38,922 bases of DNA from an uncultured Actinomycetes bacterium (GCA_937902105.1 CALGTP010000631.1:1-38922); one strand, 5' to 3'; positions 16,393 to 25,129 are shown, counted from the stretch's first letter. Translations and numbers: made by a program. Notes: generated by a model from the sequence alone, not told the origin.

Positions 16393-17864
16393 TGCCTCAA
16401 CAGAAAAGGGAGCGGTCTCCTCAAGTGAGTCGTCATGTGAATCCATTTCCGAAACTCATTTTTTTAGCGTTGGGACCGGCACTTGTTCTCGGCGGATTGT
16501 GGCGTCTGACAGGGTCACAAGATAACAGTCCAGCACCCACTCCCGATGCAATAGCGGTGATGTCCTCTTCGTCTCCTCAGACGCCTGTGTTATCGGCGCG
16601 TCGCACGCCCGTAGTGTTATCTCGTGAAACTTCGGCCGTCGGTTTTGAACAGGCTCTGCGGCCTCTTGGTGGAGCAGTTCTGCCTGGATCGTGTGCTGCA
16701 GTGTCGATTGATGGAGTTCTGAGTTTGTCTGATGGTATTGATACACCAGTGACTCCGGCCAGCACTACGAAATTTATCGTGGGTGCTGTCGCTCTTGATG
16801 TTTTGGGCCCGACCTTTACTTTTATGACCGAAGTCAAAGCCGAAATCAGCGGTGGGGTCGTGGGCTCGATCTATCTCGTGGGTGGTGGCGATCCGTTACT
16901 TTCTACGGCGTGGTATCCCAAAGACAAGAATTATTCCAAGTATGAACAAGAACCAGCGACATCGCTTGAAGCCTTGGCCGATGCAGTTGTTGCCGCCGGT
17001 GTGACTCAGATCAATGGAAATATCGTGGGTGATGCATCGCATTTTGATTCGGAGTTGTACGCCCCGTCTTGGCCCATTGAATTTCGTGCGATACAGGGTG
17101 GCCCGATCGCTGCTTTGCTTGTCAATGATGGTTTAGTTTTCGGCGACTCATCTAGGTCCTCGGATCCCGCCTTCGGAGCAGCGCGAGAGTTCACGCGTTT
17201 GCTCAAGGAGCGCGGGGTCATGATTCTTGGGGCTCCAACATCGGGGCAATCTCCTGCGGGCATCGCCACAGTTGCCTCAATTTCCTCTGCGCCTCTCGTG
17301 GACATCGTTGGAGAGATGTTGCGCAATAGTGATAACAACACGGCAGAGATGATTTTGAAAGAAATTGGTTTTCGTGCTCAGGGGGCGGCGACTCGTGCTG
17401 CAGGAATCTCAGCGGTGATGAACATTATGACGAATTGGGGCATCAACCTTGAGGGTGTCACCTTCAGCGATGGGTCAGGGCTCTCGCGAGATAACAAAGT
17501 GACGTGCGCGGCGTTCTTGCAGATTCTTGAGCGTTTCAGTTTTGATGATCCCTTGGTCTCACAGATGGCTGTGGCGGGTGTCAGTGGGACTCTCACGGAT
17601 TATTTCATCGGAGGTCCACTTGAAGGTCGTCTACACGCAAAGACCGGCAGTTTGGGTGGAGTCAAGACATTGGTTGGTTTTGTTGAAGTAGAAGGTTCTT
17701 CTGTGATCCGCTTTGCCCTGCTTTTGCAGACCCCAGGCATTGACGAGGAGGCTGCTTTCAAGCCTCTATGGGAGGGCATTCTGGCTAATGCTTTGGGCAC
17801 CTATCCCACTGGGCCGGGAGTCGATGAAGTTGGCCCGTTGAGTGTCATAAATGCTGGTCCTTGA
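16392..17864 (+). CDS. dacB: D-alanyl-D-alanine carboxypeptidase/endopeptidase, PBP4 (S13) family
   Basis: Trims or cuts peptidoglycan peptide cross-links outside the membrane. The 490-residue product has a basic N-terminus and one hydrophobic segment (about residues 20-37) serving as signal or anchor. The three penicillin-binding motifs are S124-TTK, SDN in RNSDNNTAEMI and KTG in HAKTGSLGG. The large insertion between the first two motifs is typical of PBP4. ATG 16392 overlaps the preceding stop in TGATG; an in-frame ATG at 16377 would add five residues. The lonN-like gene follows after six bases. Confidence 0.9.
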   Translation: MPQQKRERSPQVSRHVNPFPKLIFLALGPALVLGGLWRLTGSQDNSPAPTPDAIAVMSSSSPQTPVLSARRTPVVLSRETSAVGFEQALRPLGGAVLPGSCAAVSIDGVLSLSDGIDTPVTPASTTKFIVGAVALDVLGPTFTFMTEVKAEISGGVVGSIYLVGGGDPLLSTAWYPKDKNYSKYEQEPATSLEALADAVVAAGVTQINGNIVGDASHFDSELYAPSWPIEFRAIQGGPIAALLVNDGLVFGDSSRSSDPAFGAAREFTRLLKERGVMILGAPTSGQSPAGIATVASISSAPLVDIVGEMLRNSDNNTAEMILKEIGFRAQGAATRAAGISAVMNIMTNWGINLEGVTFSDGSGLSRDNKVTCAAFLQILERFSFDDPLVSQMAVAGVSGTLTDYFIGGPLEGRLHAKTGSLGGVKTLVGFVEVEGSSVIRFALLLQTPGIDEEAAFKPLWEGILANALGTYPTGPGVDEVGPLSVINAGP

Positions 17865-17870
17865 TCGCTG

Positions 17871-18506
17871 ATGAATACGCGGCGCTATGAACTCCCGATG
17901 TTCCCGCTGGGTACACCCTTACTTCCTGATGCTGTTCTACCTCTGCATATTTTTGAACCCCGTTATGTGAAGATGCTTGAGAGGTGTTTGCAAAGTTCCG
18001 AGCCTGAGTTTGGCGTGGTGCTGATTGAGCGTGGTCACGAGGTTGGGGGTGGAGATATTCGGGCGATGATCGGATGTGCCACGCGTATTCTTCAGGTCTC
18101 TGATATGCAAGATGGCCGGCGAGGAATTTTTTCGGTAGGCGTTAGGCGGATTCGCATTGAGCAATGGTTGCCTGACGATCCATTTCCGTTAGCAGTGGTG
18201 AGCGATCTTCCCGATGAGGATTCAGGTGACATTGATCAAGCGCAGATTGAACGTTTGCGCGCCCATCTTCTTTTGCTTGCTGAATTAGCGGGTGGTGGAG
18301 CGGAGTCCATACAAGAGTTAGCGGATCTAGAGTTGGCTTGCGAACCGAGTCAGCTTTCGTATCAACTCAGCTCTTTGGCTCCGATCGGTGCAGCTGATCG
18401 GCAACGGCTTTTGGTTTGTGCCAGCCCACAGATTCGTTTACATGCACTTGAATCAATCCTGGGCGATGTGGAAGCAGTCTTTCGCTTTGCTCTTTTACCT
18501 GATTGA
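17871..18506 (+). CDS. stand-alone Lon N-terminal (LON substrate-binding) domain protein
   Basis: A 211-residue protein matching only the N-terminal domain of Lon proteases: YELPMFPLGTPLLPDAVLPLHIFEPRYVKML at the start, then MIGCATRIL and GIFSVGVRRIRI, and a helical C-terminal part. No AAA+ or protease domain follows. Such stand-alone LON-domain proteins are common in bacteria, and their function is poorly defined. It lies six bases after dacB and is probably cotranscribed. The 56-base gap to the next gene is the largest in this run. Confidence 0.85.
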   Translation: MNTRRYELPMFPLGTPLLPDAVLPLHIFEPRYVKMLERCLQSSEPEFGVVLIERGHEVGGGDIRAMIGCATRILQVSDMQDGRRGIFSVGVRRIRIEQWLPDDPFPLAVVSDLPDEDSGDIDQAQIERLRAHLLLLAELAGGGAESIQELADLELACEPSQLSYQLSSLAPIGAADRQRLLVCASPQIRLHALESILGDVEAVFRFALLPD

Positions 18507-18562
18507 CCCAGTTCAGAGACCTCTGAGGTGGGGTTTCGCCGTTCTGGTGTTAGAAATAAGGC

Positions 18563-18910
18563 ATGTCTGACTCATCGGCCCGCCCAGTTTCGCCCCCAGC
18601 GCGAGGTGAATCTGCCAGCGTTGGTGAACTTGTTGATTTGCTCAAGGATTACGCCAAACAGGAAACTCTCGGACCGCTTCAAGGGGCAGGGCGATGGTTG
18701 ATGATGGGTACAGGCGGAGCGATCTGCTTGGGTTTAGGTTTGATTGTTTTTCTGCTGGGAATCTTGCGTTTGCTGCAGACTGAACTTCATGCCTTTGACG
18801 GTGCCTGGAGTTGGGCGCCATATTTGATCGTGTTCATTCTCTGCTTGGGTCTGAGTTTTGTTTCCTGGTCGCGAGTGAAAAAAGCAACTCTTGGAAAGGA
18901 ACCTTCCTGA
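18563..18910 (+). CDS. Holin-X-like membrane protein (actinobacterial holin superfamily III type)
   Basis: A 115-residue protein with a polar N-terminus, a VGELVDLLKDYAKQETLGPL segment, and two transmembrane helices (about residues 48-72 and 84-102) separated by a short loop. This matches the pattern of the Pfam family named putative actinobacterial Holin-X. Despite the name these are chromosomal proteins with no known lytic role, and nothing phage-like is nearby. Its stop overlaps the next start in TGATG. Confidence 0.7.
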   Translation: MSDSSARPVSPPARGESASVGELVDLLKDYAKQETLGPLQGAGRWLMMGTGGAICLGLGLIVFLLGILRLLQTELHAFDGAWSWAPYLIVFILCLGLSFVSWSRVKKATLGKEPS

Positions 18911-19128
18911 TGGCCCAAACAGCAAAGACAGAACGCATTTCGCGTGAGGATATTGAAGCCAAATTGCGTGCTTTGCAAGGTGATATTCAAGGCAAAGTTG
19001 AAGATCGTAAGTCGACGGTGATGGTCGTCGCTGGTGGGATCGGCGTCATTTTGGTCATTGTATTTTTCTTGCTCGGCCGTCGAAGTGGCAAACGCCGTTC
19101 GACTGTCGTAGAGATCCGTCGCGTCTAG
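18910..19128 (+). CDS. small single-helix membrane protein
   Basis: A 72-residue product of unknown function. The first 40 residues are charged and probably helical (ERISREDIEAKLRALQGDIQ), then a single transmembrane helix MVVAGGIGVILVIVFFLLGR and a basic tail (RRSGKRRS). The start ATG 18910 overlaps the previous stop (TGATG) and is preferred over the longer upstream frame from 18811, which would run across that gene. Its coupling to the Holin-X-like gene suggests the two work at the membrane together; this is inference. Confidence 0.75.
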   Translation: MAQTAKTERISREDIEAKLRALQGDIQGKVEDRKSTVMVVAGGIGVILVIVFFLLGRRSGKRRSTVVEIRRV

Positions 19129-19137
19129 GTTTTTGAC

Positions 19138-19374
19138 GTGGCCATATTTTCGTACCTGCGCACTCGCAGTCTTAAAGAAGGTTTACTTCGCGGGCGTCGC
19201 GGTTGGTTCGCTATCGGAGCGGTTTTATGGACGGTTCGCCTTGTGCGGCGCATCTCCAGTCGATCTCCACAGATTGTTTCCAAGGAGACTCTGCGAGTAG
19301 GGGAGTCTGTGTCGATCTCGTCGCTAGAGCGTGAGGGACGTTCCAAGCGGCGTGCCCGCAAGAGCCTTTCATGA
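19138..19374 (+). CDS. small basic hypothetical protein
   Basis: A 78-residue product from a GTG start at 19138. It has a basic N-terminus (RTRSLKEGLLRGRRGW), a weak hydrophobic stretch FAIGAVLWTVRLVRRI that may be a membrane helix, and a basic C-terminus. I do not recognise a family. Support comes from its position: nine bases after the previous gene and a four-base ATGA overlap with the TtuB-like gene downstream. Confidence 0.6.
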   Translation: MAIFSYLRTRSLKEGLLRGRRGWFAIGAVLWTVRLVRRISSRSPQIVSKETLRVGESVSISSLEREGRSKRRARKSLS

Positions 19375-19568
19375 GAGTCATTTTGCGTAATCCACGACGG
19401 GAGATTGAGATTGAAGGGCGCCGTAGGGTCCATGGACTTCTGGCGGAATTGGGTTTACCGCGAGAGTCACACTTGGTCATCCGTAACGGAACTCTCGTTC
19501 CTGGCGATGAGGAACTTGATAAAGACGATGTGATTGAAATCCGCCCAGTTATCTCTGGGGGTATGTGA
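19371..19568 (+). CDS. ttuB: TtuB-like ubiquitin-fold sulfur carrier (ThiS/MoaD family)
   Basis: A 65-residue beta-grasp protein. It starts MRVILRNPRREIEIEGRRRV, has LLAELGLPRESHLVIRNGTLV and ends DVIEIRPVISGGM. Overall it closely resembles Thermus TtuB, which carries sulfur as a C-terminal thiocarboxylate for tRNA 2-thiolation and can also be conjugated to proteins. The unusual point is a methionine after the Gly-Gly; activation needs a free terminal glycine, so that residue must be removed or the pathway differs. The activating E1-like enzyme is not in the window. It overlaps the gene before (ATGA), and the TtuA-like gene starts one base after its stop, supporting a shared function. Confidence 0.82.
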   Translation: MRVILRNPRREIEIEGRRRVHGLLAELGLPRESHLVIRNGTLVPGDEELDKDDVIEIRPVISGGM

Positions 19569-19569
19569 C

Positions 19570-20559
19570 GTGAAGTGTCGTACCTGTCGTGGGCCGGCGA
19601 TCATTGATTTACCACGGCATAACGCCAACTTTTGTGCTGAACACTTTTTACAGATGTGCCGCCGCCAAGTAGAAAAAGCGATACACGATCATCAGATGCT
19701 GAATAAAACTGACCGGATTTTGGTGGCAGTTTCAGGCGGTAAAGATTCCTTGGCAGTTTGGGACATGTTGATTGATTTGGGCTATCAGGCCGATGGGTTA
19801 TATGTGGCACTAGGAATCGGCGAATACAGCGAGGAGTCACGGGGCTATACCGAACGTTTTGCTGATGAGCGCGGTTTGAAACTCACAGTAGTTTCGTTGC
19901 GTGATGATTATGGATACGACATTCCAACGGCTAGTCGGGCGACGGGTCGTGTACCTTGTTCTGCCTGCGGTATGAGTAAGCGCCACCTCTTTGACAAGGC
20001 AGCAATTGATGGGGGCTATGACGTTGTGGTGACGGGTCATAATCTTGACGATGAAGCAGCGGTTTTATTCGGCAATGCCCTGCGTTGGGATGTGGAATAT
20101 TTGGCACGGCAGTTACCAGTGCTGCCAAGTCGCCATGGTTTTCCCAAAAAAGTCAAGCCACTGATTCGTCTCTCTGAACGAGAGATGGCAGCGTGGTGTG
20201 TTGTTCGCGGAATCGATTACATAGTGGACGAATGTCCGATCGCTGCGGGCAATAAACACATCGGGTTTAAAGAAGCCCTGAATGTACTTGAAGAAAAGTC
20301 TCCTGGGACGAAGGCATCCTATTATCTAGGCTTTCTTGACCGCATGGCTCCTGTTTTGGCTGGCATCGCCGCATCGGGAGCAGACAGCGTGACACCATGC
20401 ACGCGTTGTGGCGCCCCCACAGGTGGCGAAGAAGGATCCGTCTGCGCTTTCTGTCGGCTTGTGGAAAGATCAGCCGCTCATGAGCCTGTATCAGTTGAAC
20501 TGATACTAAAAAAGTCGCGTTCGCAAAAACGCGCACAATCGGAGGTTGCCCAATCATGA
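19570..20559 (+). CDS. ttuA: TtuA-like tRNA 2-thiolation enzyme
   Basis: Adenylates a tRNA uridine and replaces oxygen with sulfur; in Thermus TtuA acts on T54 of the T loop. The 329-residue product has an N-terminal zinc finger (C3, C6, C22, H25), the PP-loop SGGKDS at 55-60, cluster cysteines C130 and C133 (PCSACG) and C222 (DECPIA), GHNLDDEA, and a C-terminal zinc finger (C277, C280, C292, C295). As far as I recall, the cluster positions equal those of Thermus TtuA. GTG 19570 is chosen because it starts the conserved CRTC zinc finger; the open frame before it (from 19534) overlaps ttuB. It lies between ttuB and trmI. A TtcA-type target cannot be fully excluded. Confidence 0.88.
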   Translation: MKCRTCRGPAIIDLPRHNANFCAEHFLQMCRRQVEKAIHDHQMLNKTDRILVAVSGGKDSLAVWDMLIDLGYQADGLYVALGIGEYSEESRGYTERFADERGLKLTVVSLRDDYGYDIPTASRATGRVPCSACGMSKRHLFDKAAIDGGYDVVVTGHNLDDEAAVLFGNALRWDVEYLARQLPVLPSRHGFPKKVKPLIRLSEREMAAWCVVRGIDYIVDECPIAAGNKHIGFKEALNVLEEKSPGTKASYYLGFLDRMAPVLAGIAASGADSVTPCTRCGAPTGGEEGSVCAFCRLVERSAAHEPVSVELILKKSRSQKRAQSEVAQS

Positions 20560-21347
20560 GTTCCACTTTTGCCTACGGCGACAAGATTTTATTGATTGAC
20601 GGTAAGCAGCGCCGTTACTTAATGAATCTGACAGAGGGAGCAGAGTTCCATAGCCATGCTGGTTATGTCTCACATAGTGAGATCCTCGGTCAACCGGAGG
20701 GTTTTCGTCTGCGGTCAACAAAAGGGGCGCGCTACATCGTGTTGCGGCCAACGTTGGAGGATTTTGTAGTTGAGATGCCTCGCGGCGCGCAAGTTATTTA
20801 TCCCAAGGATCTTGCGCCCATTTGCATGCTCGCTGATATCGGACCAGGGGTCAAAGTTCTTGAAAGTGGTGTTGGCTCTGGTGCGCTATCAATGACCATG
20901 TTGCGCTATGGAGCGGAAATCACCGGCTATGAATTGCGCGAGGATTTCGCTAATCGGGCGGTCACAAATGTGCGCTCTTTTCTGGGAGAAGAGGCTTTGA
21001 GCCGCTATCACGTTCAAGTCCGTGACTGTTACGAAGGCATTGATGAAGGCGATATTGATCGTGTCATCCTCGATTTACCCGAGCCTTGGAATGTGGTCCC
21101 TCATGCGCAAAAAGTAATGCGCCCAGGCGGAATACTGGTTGCCTACACGCCGTCAATCACTCAAGCGGTGCGAACACGCGAGGCCATGGCAAACCCAATG
21201 TGGACTGGAACAAGGACCCTTGAGGTTTTGCATCGCGGTTGGTATATCGAAGGCCAAGCTGTTCGACCTGATCACCGGATGGTGGCACACACTGGATTTC
21301 TTACGACAGGTCGGCTGTTAAGTGCGCCGAACCTAGAAGAGATTTAG
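20556..21347 (+). CDS. trmI: tRNA (adenine-58-N1)-methyltransferase
   Basis: Methylates A58 in the T loop of tRNA using S-adenosylmethionine. The 263-residue product has the TrmI N-terminal beta-domain, PKDLAPICMLADIGPG, the SAM-binding VLESGVGSGALSMTML (about residues 103-118), YELREDFA, and the catalytic-region LDLPEPWNVV. In mycobacteria trmI also lies just upstream of mpa. ATGA overlap with ttuA shows coupling. In Thermus, m1A58 promotes 2-thiolation of T54, so the neighbours fit one T-loop pathway. It is convergent with the ferredoxin gene, the two overlapping by four bases. Confidence 0.94.
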   Translation: MSSTFAYGDKILLIDGKQRRYLMNLTEGAEFHSHAGYVSHSEILGQPEGFRLRSTKGARYIVLRPTLEDFVVEMPRGAQVIYPKDLAPICMLADIGPGVKVLESGVGSGALSMTMLRYGAEITGYELREDFANRAVTNVRSFLGEEALSRYHVQVRDCYEGIDEGDIDRVILDLPEPWNVVPHAQKVMRPGGILVAYTPSITQAVRTREAMANPMWTGTRTLEVLHRGWYIEGQAVRPDHRMVAHTGFLTTGRLLSAPNLEEI

Positions 21348-21589
21348 GGTTCAATAAAAATGCACTCGCCAGGGCATTCTTCGGCGGATTCAATGACGCC
21401 GTCCATCTCTTTATCGGCAAAGTTGGCCAGTCCGTCTGCGCCCTGAGCGTTTCCTTTGGCAGTTGCGTAAATCGTCGCGCCATCGCGAACATAAGCCAAG
21501 CCGTCATCCAAGAGTGTAAAAACATTGGGGGAGATCTCTTCGCAGAGACCGTCGCCGGTGCAGAGATCTTGATCAATCCAGACCTTCAT
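21344..21589 (-). CDS. single-cluster ferredoxin ([3Fe-4S]/[4Fe-4S] type)
   Basis: An 81-residue electron carrier. It starts MKVWIDQDLCTGDGLCEEISP (C10, C16) and ends EECPGECIFIEP (C72, C76), the layout of small actinobacterial ferredoxins that serve P450s and other oxidoreductases. The C-x5-C spacing in the first motif suggests a single cluster, often [3Fe-4S], but the cluster type cannot be set from sequence. A central insertion of about 25 residues (GATIYATAKGNAQGADGLANF) is longer than I expect. The gene diverges from arc, sharing a 218-base gap, and its 3' end overlaps trmI by four bases. The redox partner is unknown. Confidence 0.85.
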   Translation of the reverse strand: MKVWIDQDLCTGDGLCEEISPNVFTLLDDGLAYVRDGATIYATAKGNAQGADGLANFADKEMDGVIESAEECPGECIFIEP

Positions 21590-21807
21590 TTTGGTTCGCT
21601 AGCTCCTCGTTCATCACACTGCGGTAGGACACCGCTACCCTCCTAGTTTACAGGTCAATGCATCTCAACCCTGACTCAAAAGGGGGTTCGCAGCAACTTT
21701 TGCTGGCAGGCAATGTGACCTCGGTCTTTGAGGCTCAACCTACGCCACGACAGCCATATTCGAAGGGGTGTAGTTTTGTCTTCGAGGCGTCGCCAGAAAG
21801 GTCCGTC

Positions 21808-23544
21808 GTGAACGAAAATTCTCCAGATCAACAGGGCACAGAAACTGATGTGTTGGCTTTGCGTGCGGAAATGGAGGTCCTGCGGAGTCGACTTGCCGAG
21901 GCACCTCGGCGCTCACGGCAGCTTGAGGAGAGACTTGCCGAGACGCAAGGGTTGTTGACTCAAGAGGCGGCGAAAAATGAAAAGCTAAGTTTCGTGTTGC
22001 GCGAAGCGAGAGAGAATATCGTTTCTTTGCGTGAAGAAGTCGACAAGTTGTCACAGCCACCGTCGGCTTATGGAGTCGTCGTCGGGAAAAACGATGACAG
22101 GACCGTTGATGTTCTGACCAGTGGACGCAAGTTGAAAGTCAATCTCAATCCTGAGATTGACTTTGAGTTACTTGAGCGAGGTGCCGAGGTGGTCCTCAAC
22201 GAGAGTTTCAACGTCGTGACATCTCGTCGCTCTGAAGGATCAGGAGACGTGGTCTCCATTCGGGAATTACTTGACGATGGTATTCGCGCCATTGTCGTTG
22301 GGCGCAATGACGAAGAGTCAGTGTGCGAACTCGCTGATGCTTTGCGGGGAGTGCTCTTGCGTAATGGAGATACCGTGCGACGCGATATTCGTACCAACCT
22401 GTTATTGGAGAAGCTTCCAAGACCAGAAGTTGAGGATCTTCTTCTTGAGGAAGTCCCCGATGTGAGTTACTTTGATATCGGTGGACTCGACGCTCAGATT
22501 GAACAGATTGCTGATGCTGTTGAGTTGCCATTTTTGCACCACGATCTCTTCGCTGAACATCAGTTACCCGCTCCCAAGGGTATTTTGCTGTACGGCCCAC
22601 CTGGATGCGGCAAGACATTGATAGCCAAAGCAGTTGCTAACAGTTTGGCGAAAAAAGTTGCAGCCCGATTGGGAGATGAAAAGGGTAGGAGTTATTTCAT
22701 CAATATCAAAGGACCTGAATTACTGAATAAGTATGTCGGAGAAACCGAACGACAAATCCGTTTAGTGTTTCAGCGTGCCCGAGAAAAAAGTGAGGAGGGT
22801 TGGCCCGTGATCATTTTCTTTGACGAGATGGACTCAATGTTTCGTACACGCGGTACTGGCATTTCTTCGGATATGGAGTCAACTATCGTCCCCCAGTTTT
22901 TAGCGGAAATTGATGGAGTTGAGGGACTTCGAAACGTCATTGTGATCGGCGCCACGAACCGCGAGGATCTCATTGATCCGGCGATCTTACGACCTGGTCG
23001 CCTAGACGTGAAGATTAAGATTGAACGACCTACAGCAGAGTCAGCTCATCAGATTTTTGCTCGGTATTTGACGAGTGACATTCCGATTTCATTGAGCGAG
23101 GTCGCAATTGCTGGAGATATTCACAGCGCTATCTCCTTGATGATTGATCAAGGTGTTGCCGAGATGTACAGCACTGAAGAGGTCAATCGCTTTTTGGAGG
23201 TCACCTACGCCAACGGCGACAAAGAAGTCCTGTATTTTCGTGATTTTGCTTCTGGTGCGATGATTGAGAATATTGTCCGCCGAGCGAAGAAGTTGGCGAT
23301 CAAAAGGGTCATCAGCGGCGGCGAGCGTGGCATTTGTACGCAGGACGTACTTGATTCAGTGCGCCAAGAGTTCCACGAGCATGAAGACCTTCCAAACACC
23401 ACTAATCCCGATGACTGGGCGAAAATCTCAGGAAAGAAAGGCGAAAGAATCGTCTTTATTCGCACGCTTGTGAACGAAGGTCGCCAAACCCGTGTAGCGG
23501 GAGGTCGCTCCATTGAACGTAGCGCTACGGGTCAATACCTGTAG
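21808..23544 (+). CDS. arc: proteasome-associated AAA+ ATPase (ARC/Mpa)
   Basis: Hexameric unfoldase that binds Pup-tagged proteins and feeds them to the 20S proteasome. The 578-residue product has an N-terminal coiled coil (about residues 12-75) that binds Pup, OB domains ([15 protein letters not shown] onward), an AAA+ domain with Walker A GPPGCGKT (about 262-269) and Walker [11 protein letters not shown], and a C-terminal GQYL, which docks into the proteasome alpha ring as in Mpa. GTG 21808 is chosen because AGAAAGG lies six bases upstream and the protein then has normal length. The frame stays open back to ATG 21658, adding 50 residues without family resemblance. It leads the cluster arc, dop, pup, prcB, prcA, pafA. 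Confidence 0.96.
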   Translation: MNENSPDQQGTETDVLALRAEMEVLRSRLAEAPRRSRQLEERLAETQGLLTQEAAKNEKLSFVLREARENIVSLREEVDKLSQPPSAYGVVVGKNDDRTVDVLTSGRKLKVNLNPEIDFELLERGAEVVLNESFNVVTSRRSEGSGDVVSIRELLDDGIRAIVVGRNDEESVCELADALRGVLLRNGDTVRRDIRTNLLLEKLPRPEVEDLLLEEVPDVSYFDIGGLDAQIEQIADAVELPFLHHDLFAEHQLPAPKGILLYGPPGCGKTLIAKAVANSLAKKVAARLGDEKGRSYFINIKGPELLNKYVGETERQIRLVFQRAREKSEEGWPVIIFFDEMDSMFRTRGTGISSDMESTIVPQFLAEIDGVEGLRNVIVIGATNREDLIDPAILRPGRLDVKIKIERPTAESAHQIFARYLTSDIPISLSEVAIAGDIHSAISLMIDQGVAEMYSTEEVNRFLEVTYANGDKEVLYFRDFASGAMIENIVRRAKKLAIKRVISGGERGICTQDVLDSVRQEFHEHEDLPNTTNPDDWAKISGKKGERIVFIRTLVNEGRQTRVAGGRSIERSATGQYL

Positions 23545-23560
23545 TAGATGAGGTCGGATT

Positions 23561-25063
23561 ATGGCTATCCCGAAAATCTGTGGAATCGAAACCGAATATG
23601 GGATTCAGATTCGCGGGAGTGAGTCCAATCCAATCCTTGCTTCCTCGTTGTTGATTAGTTCCTATGTTGCTGCCACCTCTAAAAAATCTGATGCGCAGGG
23701 AATTAACTGGGATTTTTGCGACGAACAGCCAGCCATAGATGCTCGCGGGTTTTCCTACGAGGACTCTTTCGCCCCAGAGATTGAATCTCACTTGGTGAAT
23801 GCAGTTCTGACCAACGGGGCACGCTATTACGTGGATCATGCTCACCCAGAGATTTCGACCCCCGAATGTCGGACGGCTCTGGAAGTTTTGGCTTTTGATT
23901 GTTCGGCCGAAGAGATCGTCCGCCGTTCAATGAAACTTGCGCAGCCTTTTCTTGGGCCGCAAGCCGAAATGGTTCTCTACAAAAACAACAGCGACGGAAA
24001 AGGAAACAGTTACGGTTGCCATGAAAATTTTTTGGTCTCCCGTGAGGTTCCCTTTGGTCGTCTAGTCGCCCAAATCACTCCTCATTTTGTGACGCGACAG
24101 ATATTTGCTGGAGCCGGCAAAGTTGGGTGCGAGATTCCAGGAGTTTCTGAACGCGAAGTGCCGTATCAGATAAGCCAAAGGGCAGATTTTTTTGAAGAAG
24201 AAGTTGGTTTAGAGACGACTCTTCGTCGTCCGATTGTCAATACTCGGGATGAACCGCATTGCGATCCCCAGAAATATCGTCGCTTGCACGTCATCGTGGG
24301 TGACGCCAATATGTCGCAGACTGCGACGTTGCTGAAGGTTGGTACCACTTCATTGATCCTGGCAATGATTGAAGACGAGGTCATGCCTGTTGACCTCTCT
24401 CTGGCGCATCCGGTACCAGCGATTCGTCAAGTGAGTTATGACCTGACATTGCGCCAGACCCTGTTGTTGCGCGATGGTCGCAGAATGAGTGCGCTGGATA
24501 TTCAATGGGCGCTACTGGAGATGGCGAGTAAATATTCGATCTCTCACGGTTTGGAGTGCCTGGGTGGACAAGATGATGGTGAGCAGATTTTGCAACTATG
24601 GGAGACCGTTCTAGAAGGTCTTTCTGGTGAGCCAGAGTCTGTTTCGCACCTCGTGGATTGGGTTGCAAAAAAACGTTTAGTTGATGGGTACTCGCAACGG
24701 CATGATCTACAGCCGGGCGATTCCCGATTGAAGGCGATTGATCTGCAATATCACGATATGCGTGAGGAGAAATGCTTGGCTTTACGTGTCGGCTTGGATC
24801 AGATCGTCGCCGATGAACAGATTCAACGAGGAGTGACGGAACCTCCGGATTCAACCCGTGCTTTTTTTCGCGGTAAATGTCTAGAGCGTTGGCCTGATCA
24901 GGTCATCTCGGCGAATTGGGACAGTATGGTTTTTGAGGTCGACAAAGGTCCTTTACGAAGGGTGCCGATGATGGAGCCGATGCGCGGGTCGAAAGAGTTG
25001 GTTGGCCATTTATTCGACTCGGCGACCTCGCTTGCTGAGTTTCTTGAGCAGTTAGGTGTCTAA
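23561..25063 (+). CDS. dop: depupylase/Pup deamidase Dop
   Basis: Removes Pup from tagged proteins and, where Pup ends in glutamine, deamidates it. The 500-residue product shares the PafA/Dop fold: GIETEYGIQ with the Mg-binding E10, the catalytic aspartate D92 in [47 protein letters not shown]. The Dop-specific loop between about residues 38 and 78, absent from PafA, is present, which separates the two. Since the neighbouring Pup gene encodes a terminal glutamate, only depupylation should be needed. It starts 16 bases after arc. Confidence 0.95.
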   Translation: MAIPKICGIETEYGIQIRGSESNPILASSLLISSYVAATSKKSDAQGINWDFCDEQPAIDARGFSYEDSFAPEIESHLVNAVLTNGARYYVDHAHPEISTPECRTALEVLAFDCSAEEIVRRSMKLAQPFLGPQAEMVLYKNNSDGKGNSYGCHENFLVSREVPFGRLVAQITPHFVTRQIFAGAGKVGCEIPGVSEREVPYQISQRADFFEEEVGLETTLRRPIVNTRDEPHCDPQKYRRLHVIVGDANMSQTATLLKVGTTSLILAMIEDEVMPVDLSLAHPVPAIRQVSYDLTLRQTLLLRDGRRMSALDIQWALLEMASKYSISHGLECLGGQDDGEQILQLWETVLEGLSGEPESVSHLVDWVAKKRLVDGYSQRHDLQPGDSRLKAIDLQYHDMREEKCLALRVGLDQIVADEQIQRGVTEPPDSTRAFFRGKCLERWPDQVISANWDSMVFEVDKGPLRRVPMMEPMRGSKELVGHLFDSATSLAEFLEQLGV

Positions 25064-25129
25064 AGGTGTTGAGAAGTGACTATCTAGTTTTAGAGTTGGG
25101 TTATATGGTCACATTCCTGAGAGGAAACT

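Noticed and set aside
18563-18910. Holin-like protein as a sign of a prophage
   Set aside because: The Holin-X-type proteins are ordinary chromosomal genes in actinobacteria, and no capsid, integrase, lysin or att site is nearby.
19534-19569. Upstream extension of the TtuA frame, as a TtuB-TtuA frameshift fusion
   Set aside because: The 12 extra codons only overlap the end of ttuB; the conserved zinc finger starts right at GTG 19570, so separate genes with one base between them explain the sequence.
24381-24854. A 157-codon minus-strand frame inside dop
   Set aside because: It lies wholly within a confidently assigned gene and its product has no family features; it is an antisense shadow.
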